Source: Achatina immaculata
Taxonomy: Eukaryota > Mollusca > Gastropoda > Stylommatophora > Achatinidae
Direction of reading: 5' to 3'
DNA: 64,000 bases
NCBI GenBank assembly: GCA_009760885.1
Contig: CM019715.1
Coordinates: 20,140,503 to 20,204,502 of the forward strand
In this document: positions 54,971 through 64,000 of the stretch, in pieces
Layout: the number at the start of each line of letters is the position of its first letter
Position numbering within the stretch: position 1 is the stretch's first letter
Notes under the pieces: model-generated
Seen by the model: only the letters and a program-made list of their open reading frames with translations
Databases searched by the model: none
What the model was told of the DNA's origin: nothing
Translations under genes and position numbers: made by a program

Positions 54971-55171
54971 GGGATTAGAACAAGGACAGAGACTAGAGTG
55001 GGTGTAGGTGGGAAATATGAGTGTGGGAGGAGCAGAAATGGGTGTCTTGACTTCTGTATTTCAGTGTTTATGGGAGTTTCTTTGAATTATTTCTTTACTG
55101 TCCCAGCAGTTTTATCTTTTTGCATTAAATCTGGTATTTGCTTCATGACTCCGTTAACTTGTCTGACGTTC

Positions 55172-56155
55172 TAACTCTAGCGAAACACGACTAAACCTAT
55201 GGTTGAGAGACATGACTAAACCTATGGTTGAGAAACACGACTAAACTAATGGTGAGAAACACGACTAAACCTATGGTTCAGAAACACGACTAAACCTATG
55301 GTTGAGAAACATGACTAAACCTATGGTTGAGAAACACGACTAAACTAATGGTGAGAAACACGACTAAACCTATAGTTGAGAGACACGACTAAACCTATGG
55401 TTGAGAGACACGATTAAACTAATGGTGAGAAAAACGACTAAACCTATGGTTGAGAGACACAACTAAACCTATGGTTGAGAAACACGACTAAACCTATGGC
55501 TGAGAAACACGACTAAACTAATGGTGAGAAACACCACTAAACCTATGGTTGAGAAACACGACTAAACCTATGGTTGAGAAACACGACTAAACTAATGGTT
55601 GAGAAACGCGACTAAACCTATGTTTGAGAAACACGACTAAACTAATGGTGAGAAACACGACTAAACCTATGGTTGAGAGACACGACTAAACTAATAATGA
55701 GAAACACGACTAAACCTATGGTTGTGAAGCACGACTAAACTAATGGTGAGAAACACGACTAAACCTATGGTTGTGAAGCACGACTAAACTAATGGTGAGA
55801 AACACGACTAAACCTATGGTTGAGAGAAACGACTAAACTAATAGTGAGAAACACGACTAAACCTATGGTTGAGAGACACGACTAAACTGATGGTGAGAAA
55901 CACGACTAAACCTATGGTTGTGAAGCACGACTAAACTAATGGTGAGAAACTCGACTAAACCTATGGTTGAGAGACACGACTAAACTAATGGTGAGAAACG
56001 CGACTAAACATATGGTTGAGAGACACGACTAAACTAATGGTGAGAAACGCGACTAAACTAACAGTGAGAAACACGACTAAACTAATGGTGAGAAACACGA
56101 CTAAACTTATGGTTGTGAAACACGACAAAACTAATGGTGACAAAGACGACTAAAT
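55172..56155 (+). repeat. S satellite, block 2
   Basis: Alternating 25-bp (CTATGGTTGAGAAACACGAC TAAAC) and 24-bp (TAATGGTGAGAAACACGACT AAAC) monomers, giving 49-bp dimers through most of the block; about 20 dimers. Confidence 0.95.
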
Positions 56156-57003
56156 CTGTCCTTCATTCTCCGAATCTGTTTCTCCAAAGACTCAGGGCAG
56201 CTTGATTGACTTGACTCTCAATTTAAGAATTGATTTCTAGACCCTCTTCCAAAAGAGCTTTACTGTTTCAACATTTTGCGCAGGTCAAACAACATCCACA
56301 TCTTTATATAATCTTTAAATTCTCTCAATCCCTGTCTACATTGTCTAGTAAAGTGTCTAAGCAGCTTACTGTTGTGACAAACGAATATTCCCCGAGTTCT
56401 TGACCGTTTTTGGCATTCCCGTGGCTGGTGTGTCTATCACTTGTCTATTGTTCTTGTCTGTATAAGATGGTTCCATGTATCTGGTCTTCTCTTATATTTC
56501 ACTAGTCAGCTTGTTTATTTCTTTAGAAATGTGCAATCAACCTTTCTGTGTTGGTCATGAAATGGAACGGTGCTCATCACTTATTCCTAAACTCATCTGT
56601 CTGTACACGTGCGCACCTCGTAAGAGTATTGTGTGATTTAGTGGTGCATGACTCATGTCGAGTAGTGACATATTGAGCTCAGCTTACAACAACATCCAAA
56701 CAGACACTTCACGCTGGCTTGGACCGCTACTCAAAAATGGCCTCTCCACGGAAGAATATGTCCAAGCATAAGTCTAACTCCAAGCTCTCACACATATAGG
56801 AGAATACTTCCATACGTCCATCCTCTAGTTTTCACGCAGTTGTTTTTTCTCTCTCTCTCTCTCCCTCCCTAAAGTCCCGCCGAAAAACTCCTGTCGTAAC
56901 CAAGTACAGTAAAATCACAGCCACGTAACCAGCATTCACAATTGCGTGACCAGCATTCACAGCCACGTGATCAGCATTCACAGCCACGACACACCTATCT
57001 ACT
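56156..57003. other. Unique sequence with 20-bp and CT repeats
   Basis: A short CT tract (56847-56870) and three ~20-bp repeats of CACAGCCACGTGA-type words near 56920-56990 are visible. No gene recognised. Confidence 0.45.
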
Positions 57004-57135
57004 GCTTTATGTATTCCCACATCTTCTTCTCTTATAGCAGTCTGTACAGGCTGTTATTGTTTCTCGTCTCTATCAACAGTTTACCCTGAAGGCATCGTCT
57101 AGAATACCACAAGTAAATAAAGCAAAAGTCTGTTT
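57004..57135. repeat. Satellite-flank duplicate, copy 2
   Basis: Second copy of 47471-47600, again directly left of reverse-oriented S satellite. Confidence 0.9.
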
Positions 57136-57627
57136 CTCAAACATCAGTTTAGTCGTGTTTCTCAAACATCAGTTTAGTCTGTTTCTCAGCTATCAGTTTA
57201 GTCGTGTTTCTCATCATAATTTAGTCGTGTTTCTCACCATAAATTTAGTCGTGTTTCTCAACAATATGTTTTGTCATGTTTCACGGCTATCAGTTTCGTC
57301 GTGTTTCTCTACCATACGTTTAGTCGGGTTTCTCACCATAAGCGTCGTCGTGTTTCTCAACCATCATTTTAGTTGTGTGCCTCAAACATCAGTGTAGTCG
57401 TATTTCTCAACCATTAATTTAGACGTGTTTCTCACCATACGTTTAGTCGTGTCTCTCACCATAAGTTTAGTCGTGTTTCTCACCATAAGTTTAGTCGTGT
57501 TTCTCATCATAAGTTTAGTCGTGTTTCTCAAACATCATTTTAGTCGTGTTTCTCAAATACCACTTTAATCGTGTTTCTCAACCATCAGTTTAGTCGTGTT
57601 TCTCAAACATCATTTTAGTCGTGTTTT
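57136..57627 (-). repeat. S satellite, block 3 (reverse orientation)
   Basis: Units GTGTTTCTCACCATAAGTTT AGTC and variants with CAAACATCAG or CAACCATCAG, the complement of blocks 2 and 4. More diverged between units than block 2. Confidence 0.93.
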
Positions 57628-57695
57628 CTTTCCCAAAGGCCTGTTTTGCCACACATTTTATTCTTTCAGCAGACACCTGTGTTCTCTCTCTCTCT

Positions 57696-57733
<38 letters not shown>

Positions 57734-58679
57734 CATTTTGTTGAACAATGATAAAAAAACAGTCACCAATTTTTAAGCCATCAAAGCGCTGGCTTAAATC
57801 TTTTTTAAACTACTACGAACTTTCTTACTTAGCTGCACTAACTTTCTTACTTAGCTGTACCAACTAACTTAATTAGCTGCACTAACTTTCTTACTTAGCT
57901 GTACCAACTAACTTAATTAGCTGCACTAACTTCCTTACTTAGCTGTACCAACTAACTTAATTAGCTGCACTAATTTTCTTACTTTTAGCTGTATCAACTA
58001 ACATAATTAGCTGCACTAACTTTCTTACGTTTAGCTGTATCAGCTATCATAATTAGCTGCACTAACTTTCTTACTTTTAGCTGTATCAACTAACATAATT
58101 AGCTGCACTAAATTTCTTACGTTTAGCTGTATCAGCTAACATAATTAGCTGCACTAACTTTCTTATTTAGCTGTACCAATTATCTTACGTACCTGTACCA
58201 ACTATTTTACTTAACTGTACCAACTTTCTTACTTAGCTGTACTAACTTTCTTACATAGCTGTACCACCTTTCCTCTTATGAATTACTCAGTACAGAGGAT
58301 TTTTCTGTCTATGACTTGGATTTGAGAGGTCTCTGTTGTATGATTCAATAAAGTTCTGCACTGCCGCTTGAAACACGCTGTTGTTCATTAGTTCAGTCAT
58401 CCTTTACATTATCTCTAGTAATCTTTGCAATAATTGCAATGCTATGTCAGACCGACTTTCCATGTTCGACTATTTTATCTGGAATGACAAGGGAAATCAA
58501 AGCCTGGAGCGCTAATGCCGTGGTTAATATAGTGTAAACCAGGCACAATATTGGTTAAGATATAACCAACGATTATCTGTCTTTAATTGTAGGATATAGT
58601 GTGAGAGAGAACACAGGTGCTTGCTGAAAGATTCAACTGCATGGCAAAAACAGACCTTTGGAAAAGGAAACATGACTAA
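57628..58679. repeat. Inverted-repeat junction of the S satellite
   Basis: 57620-57692 (CCCAAAGGCCTGTTTTGCCA through ACACCTGTGTTCTCTCTCTC) and 58603-58679 are inverted complements at roughly 85% identity. Outside them, S satellite runs leftward in reverse and rightward in forward orientation, so the whole is a large palindrome-like structure with a ~910-bp spacer. The spacer holds a (CT)n (57681-57729), a 44-bp array and 330 bp of unique sequence. Confidence 0.85.
57825..58270. repeat. ~44-bp minisatellite, ~8 copies
   Basis: Units AGCTGCACTAACTTTCTTAC then TTAGCTGTACCAACTAACTT AATT, i.e. two related ~22-bp halves. Variants with TTTTAGCTGTATCA form a sub-block at 57975-58140. Confidence 0.93.
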
Positions 58680-60536
58680 ACTGATGGTTGAGAAACATGA
58701 CTAAACTGATGGTTGAGAAATATGACTAAACATATGATTGAGAAACATGACTAAACTAATACTGAGAAACAAGACTAAACATATCGTTGAGGAATACGAC
58801 TAAAGTAATAGTGAGAAACACGACTAATCTAATAGTGGGAAACACGACTAAACGAATGGTGAGAAATACGAGTAAATCAATAGTGGGAAACATGACTAAA
58901 CCTATGATTGAGAAAAACGACAAAACTAATGGTGAGAAACACGACTAAACTAATGGTGAGAAACATGACTAAACTTATGGTGAGAAACACGAGTAAACCA
59001 ATAGTGAGAAACATGACTAAACGTATGGTGAGAAACACGACTAAACTAATGGTGAGAAACACGAGTAGTGAGAAACACGACTAAACCTATGAATGAGAAA
59101 CACGAGTAAACTAATGGTGAGAAACATGACTAAACTTATGGTTAAGAAAAACTACTAAACTAATGGTGAGAAACATGACACAACTTATGGTGAGAAACAC
59201 GAGTAAACCAATAGTGAGAAACATGACTAAACATATGATTGAGAAACACGACTAAACTAATGGTGAGAAACACGACTAAACTTATGGTTGTGAAACACGG
59301 CTAAATTATGGTGACAACAACGACTAAATTATAGTTGTGAAATACAACTAAACAAATGGTGAGAAACAGGACTAAACCTATAGTTGAGGAAAACGATTAA
59401 ACTAGTAGTTAAGAAACACGACTACACTTATGGTGAGAACCACAACTAAGTTGATGGTAGATAACACGACTAGACTAATAGTAGAGAAAAACAACTAAGC
59501 TGATGGTAGATAACACGACTAGACTAATAGTAGAGAAACACCACTAAGCTGATGGTAGATAACACGACTAGACTAATAGTAGAGAAACACCACTAAGCTG
59601 ATGGTAGATAACACGACTAGACTAATAGTAGAGAAACACAACTAAGTGGATGGTAGATAACACGACTAGACTAATAGTATAGAAACACAACTAAGCTGAT
59701 GGTAGATAACACGACTAGACTAATAGTAGAGAAACAGAACTAAGCTGATGGTAGATAACACGACTAGACTAATAGTAGAGAAACACCACTAAGCTGACGG
59801 TAGATAACACGACTAGACTATTAGTAGAGAAACACAACTAAGCTGATGGTAGATAACACGACTAGACTAATAGTAGAGAAACACAACTAAGCTGATGGTA
59901 GATAACACGACTAGACTAATAGTAGAGAAACACCACTAAGCTGATGGTAGATAACACGACTAGACTAATGGTTGAGAATCACGACTGAACTGATATTGAG
60001 AAATACGACTAAACTGATGGTTGAGAAACAAGACTAAAGTTATGGTTCAGAAAGACGACAAACTTACGGTTAAGAAACGCGTTAAACGTATGGTTGAAAA
60101 AAGCGACTAAACAGGACTTAACTGATGATTGTGAAAAATGACAAAAGTTATGATTGATAAAAACGGTGAAACTTATGGTCGGAAACACGACTAAATTTAT
60201 GATTGAGAAACACAACTAAAGTAAAGATTGAGAAACACAACTCAATTTATGGTTGAGAAACGTGACTAAACTTATGGTTGAGAAACACGACTAAGGTAAT
60301 GATTGAGACACAAGACTAAAACATATGGTTGAGAAAGACGAAAAAACGTATGGTTGAGAAACACGACCAAGCTGATTTTTTAGAAACACGACTAAATTAA
60401 TGATTGAGAAACGCAAATAAACTTATGACTGAGAAACACGACTAAATTTATGGCTGAGAAACACGGCAAAACTGATGGTTGAGAAAAACGACTAAAGGTA
60501 TGGTTGAGACATAGGACTCAACTGATGGGTAATGAA

Positions 60537-60865
60537 TTAGAAAAATATTTTGGCCAAACACCATACGAAATAACATCTTATTAGCAGAAATGCAGATGAA
60601 ACCACTGAGAACAGTTATTGAGGAAACGCTGGCGATGGTTGGGACATGTGCTCCGAATGACTGACAACTCACTACCAAAAATAGCACTAAGATGGACACC
60701 ACAGGGGAACAGAAGTAAGGGTAGACCAAAAGAGACATGGAGAAGAACAACAGAAAGGATGTTGAGCAATAAAGGGCTCACCTGGGCAAAAGCAGAAGAA
60801 AAGGCGAAGGACAGGCATTTGTGGAAAACCCTTGCGGAAGCCCCATGTGCCCTGGGTACTTAAGG

Positions 60866-60898
<33 letters not shown>
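60537..60898 (+). mobile_element. LINE family B tail in S satellite, copy 1
   Basis: A 362-bp 5'-truncated 3' end with coding blocks RRWRWLGHVLRM equivalent (here KRWRWLGHVLRMTDNS), ALRWTPQGNRSKGRPKETW and LTWAKAEEKAKDRHLW. It ends in (AG)n. A perfect 12-bp duplication ATGGGTAATGAA flanks it at 60525-60536 and 60899-60910, and the unoccupied site is seen at 61073-61084. Confidence 0.93.
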
Positions 60899-60902
<4 letters not shown>

Positions 60903-61664
60903 GTAATGAACACAATTAAACTTATGGTTGAGAAACATGACTAAACGTATAGTTGAGAAACACGACTAAACTTATGGTTGAGAAACGCGAAAAACTTATA
61001 GCTGAGAAACAAGACTAAACTTATGGTAGAGAAACACGTCTAAACTTATGGTTGAGAAGCACGACTAAACTGATGGGTAATGAACACAACTAAACTTATG
61101 TTTGAGAAACACGACTAAACATATGGTTGAGAAACACGACTAAACTTATGGTTGAGAAACAGGACTAAAATTATGGTTGAGAAACACGACAAACTTACGG
61201 TTAAGAAACGCGTTAAACGTATGGTTGAAAAAAGCGACTAAACAGGACTTAACTGATGATTGTGAAAAATGACAAAAGTTATGATTGATAAAAACGGTGA
61301 AACTTATGGTCGGAAACACGACTAAATTTATGATTGAGAAACACAACTAAAGTAAAGATTGAGAAACACAACACAATTTATGGTTGAGAAACGTGACTAA
61401 ACTTATGGTTGAGAAACACGACTAAGGTAATGATTGAGACACAAGACTAAAACATATGGTTGAGAAAGACGAAAAAACGTATGGTTGAGAAACACGACCA
61501 AGCAGATTTTTGAGAAACACGACTAAATTAATGATTGAGAAACGCAAATAAACTTATGACTAAACACGACTAAATTTATGGCTGAGAAACACGGCAAAGC
61601 TGATGGTTGAGAAAAACGACTAAAGGTATGGTTGAGAAATAGGACTCAACTGATGGGTAATGAA

Positions 61665-61993
61665 TTAGAAAAATATTTTGGCCACACACCATAAGAAATA
61701 ACATCTTATTAGCAGAAATGCAGATGAAACCACTGACAACAGTTATTGAGGAAACGCTGGCGATGGTTGGGACATGTGCTCCGAATGACTGACAACTCAC
61801 TACCAAAAATAGCACTAAGATGGACACCACAGGGGAACAGAAGTAAGGGTAGACCAAAAGAGACATGGAGAAGAACAACAGAAAGGATGTTTAGCAATAG
61901 AGGGCTCACCTGGGCAAAAGCAGAAGAAAAGGCGAAGGACAGGCATTTGTGGAAAACCCTTGCGGAAGCCCCACGTGCCCTGGGCACTTAAGG

Positions 61994-62028
<35 letters not shown>
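61665..62028 (+). mobile_element. LINE family B tail in S satellite, copy 2
   Basis: Same insertion point, truncation point and flanking 12-bp repeat (61653-61664, 62029-62040) as the copy at 60537, with a few base differences and a longer (AG)n. It was therefore copied with the satellite unit rather than inserted independently. Confidence 0.93.
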
Positions 62029-62032
<4 letters not shown>

Positions 62033-62954
62033 GTAATGAACACGACTAAACTTATGGTTGAGAAACACGACTAAACTTATGGTTGAGAAACACAACTAAA
62101 CTTATGATTGAGAAACACGAGTAAACTTATGATTGTGAAACAGGACAGTATACAGCTGTTCATAAACACGGCTAAATGTTTGGTTGAGAAACACGACCAA
62201 CCTTATAGTTCAGAAACAGAACTAAACTGATGGTAGAGAAACACGACTAAACTTATTGTTGAGAAACACGACTAAACTTATTGTTGAGAAACACGACTAA
62301 ACTGATGGTAGATAACACGACTAGACTAATAGTAGAGAAACATCACTAAGCTGACGGTAGATAACACAACTAGACTAATGGTAGAAAAACACAACTAAGC
62401 TGATGGTAGATAACACGACTAGACTAATAGTAGAGAAACACAACTAAGCTGATGGTATATAACACGACTAGACTAGTAGTAGAGAAACACCACTAAGCTG
62501 ATTGTAGATAACACGATTAGACTAATGGTTGAGAAACACGACTAAACTGATATTGAGAAATACGACTAAACTGATGGTTGAGAAACAAGACTAAAGTTAT
62601 GGTTCAGAAAGGCGACAAACTTACGGTTAAGAAACACGTTAAACGTATGGGTGAAAAAAGCGACTAAACGTACTGTTGACTTCAAGAGGACTTAACTGAT
62701 GATTGTGAAAAATGACAAAAGTTATGGTTGATAAAAACGGTGAAACTTATGGTCGGAAACACGACTAAATTTATGATTGAGAAACACGACTAAAGTAAGG
62801 ATTGAGAAACACAACTCAATTTATGGTTGAGAAACGTGACTAAACTTATGGTTGAGAAACACGACTAAGGTAATGATTGAGACACAAGACTAAAACATAT
62901 GGTTGAGAAAGACGAAAAAAAGTATGGTTGAGAAACACGACCAAGCTGATTTTA

Positions 62955-63165
62955 TATATCTGCGTGCATACAGTATACAGCTTCCAATACATCTACATGC
63001 ATACAGTATACAGCTTCCAATATATATCTGCGTGCATACAGTATACAGCTTCCAATACATCTACATGCATACAGTATACAGCTTCCAATATATATCTGCG
63101 TGCATACAGTATACAGGTTCCAATATATATCTGCGTGCTTACAGTATCCAGCTTCAAGTCTGAGT
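62955..63165. repeat. 33-bp minisatellite, ~6 copies
   Basis: Units ATATCTGCGTGCATACAGTA plus TACAGCTTCCAAT; alternate units have ACATCTACATGC. It abuts the S satellite exactly where the third higher-order unit stops. Confidence 0.95.
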
Positions 63166-63914
63166 GCATACAGTGATAGCCAAGTGTAGTATAGGTTTTT
63201 TAATGGATTGATGATTTATTGGTGTATTATATTTATCTTTACTTTACTGACGTGAATTAATTGTTCAGTCTTTTATTTCCTCTTGCCGCCGTCGTACTGA
63301 GTGGTGGAAGGCTGACTGCCCCATACATTCACACCTTACGTATAAATAACGGGAACATGAAACAACAATCCTTTTTTCTTAAAATCACGATCCTTGTATT
63401 TACACAATTCTGATCCACAAGGCAATGCGAATCAAACGAATCCTATGCGCATGAAGTCCATATATTTATATATTTCCACACGCGTTACTGAATCATACAA
63501 AAAAAGGTTCTTTGAATAATATGATTTCAATCCTGATTACAAATGCACACAGCTAAACTATACACGCCAGCCTCCATCTATCGAATGACCCTCCTTGTCC
63601 ACGTCTGCCGCTGGACTTCCACGTGCTCAACTCAATCCCCCTTTTTTTCTCTTTACGTTTTATATACCTGATCAGCGCCGGGCTCGAAGGCCTGGGGATT
63701 TCCATTCAAAACCGGGTCACTGCTTGCTTATTTTTCCACTCCTTACACAAGACTTCAATATTATGATACTAGTATGTTGTTTTAACGGAACGAAGTTTAC
63801 TTGTACAAAGAATCTTTTGCCTGGGGATATACAGTCGTTTATATACAGTCTGATTCTTGCATCTGTTACCAGTTGTTTGTTATCAGGTCTTGTAATTCGT
63901 ATGGCCATCTGGCT
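63166..63914. other. Unique sequence, no gene seen
   Basis: Short frames on both strands at 63595-63921 without motifs. Confidence 0.4.
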
Positions 63915-64000
63915 TTTGTAGTCTTCCTCTCTTTCCTTTTCGCTCTATCTCTCTCTCCTCTCTCTTTGTCTCTCTCACTCACTCTCTCTCTCTCTCTCTC
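63915..64000. repeat. (CT)n-rich microsatellite at window end
   Basis: CTCTCT/CTCTTT tracts that continue off the right edge. Confidence 0.92.

Larger units (their letters stand above)
58660..62945 (+). repeat. S satellite, block 4, with higher-order repeats
   Basis: About 4.3 kb of GAGAAACACGACTAAAC-based 24/25-bp monomers. 59448-59970 and 62296-62530 form a uniform 49-bp dimer array (GATGGTAGATAACACGACTA, then GACTAATAGTAGAGAAACAC). A larger unit beginning AAACTTACGGTTAAGAAACG recurs at 60060, 61191 and 62617. Two LINE B insertions lie at equivalent positions in the first two larger units. Confidence 0.95.

Noticed and set aside
53995..54978. 327-codon plus-strand open frame
   Set aside because: It is mostly a translation of the 20-bp CACTTGTATTGTTCTCAGGT minisatellite; other plus frames are equally open, as expected for such a repeat.
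1..64000. Telomeric (TTAGGG-type) repeats, rRNA genes or integrated retroviral/LTR elements
   Set aside because: None seen: no telomere-like hexamer arrays, no rRNA core sequences, no gag/pol/LTR organisation; all RTs belong to non-LTR or Penelope-like types.

Overview
This is a eukaryotic, almost certainly invertebrate metazoan, intergenic region with essentially no intact host genes. The evidence is the repertoire: endonuclease/RT non-LTR retrotransposons of several families, Penelope-like elements with GIY-YIG domains, mariner, IS630-type, pogo/Tigger-type and hAT-type DNA transposon remnants, a tRNA-like Pol III core, and more than forty tandem-repeat arrays (units 12-53 bp) plus long (TA)n, (GATA)n, (CT)n and CTCTGT microsatellites. 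There is no prokaryotic gene organisation. A mollusc, other lophotrochozoan or arthropod would fit; the sequence alone does not settle it. Nearly all long open frames are minisatellite translations or retroelement fragments.

Layout. 1-3170: a 24-bp minisatellite, then 21-bp minisatellite arrays interrupted by 3' ends of LINE family C, one cassette of which is tandemly duplicated and punctuated by (TA)n. 3170-8750: mostly unique DNA, several short minisatellites, a Penelope 3' tail whose end has expanded into a minisatellite, and a LINE family B tail inserted in that array. 8769-9057: a fold-back element with about 75-bp inverted arms around a tRNA-like core. 10-19 kb: hAT end remnant, a degenerate mariner, a putative terminal exon of an unrecognised gene, and a decayed Tigger/jerky-type transposase. 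19-31 kb: large minisatellites, an IS630-type relic with inverted ends, a CR1/jockey-type LINE 3' part, hAT remnants, and a short exon on the minus strand encoding a signal peptide followed by a splice donor.

31.8-45.2 kb is a mosaic in which one minisatellite family (core TGTTGCTGTATG) is repeatedly interrupted by retroelements: a LINE C/Penelope chimera, a nearly full-length RTE-like LINE (family A, 36679-39925, minus strand, 14-bp target-site duplications) that itself carries a nested family B insertion with an 8-bp duplication, a 5'-truncated family C LINE, and a second Penelope-like element carrying a short family A copy with a 10-bp duplication. 45.2-47.4 kb: a 41-bp minisatellite and a fourth LINE family (D). 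47.5-63 kb is dominated by one satellite family (24/25-bp monomers, 49-bp dimers) present in both orientations, with an inverted-repeat junction around 57.6-58.7 kb, higher-order repeats, and family B insertions copied along with the satellite.

Most autonomous elements are broken (frameshifts, nonsense codons, 5' truncation), so the region works mainly as a record of repeat insertion and amplification. The few possible host coding pieces are the secretory-signal exon (28886-28937), the terminal-exon candidate (15137-15334), and two unassigned minus-strand frames at 48.2-48.9 kb.
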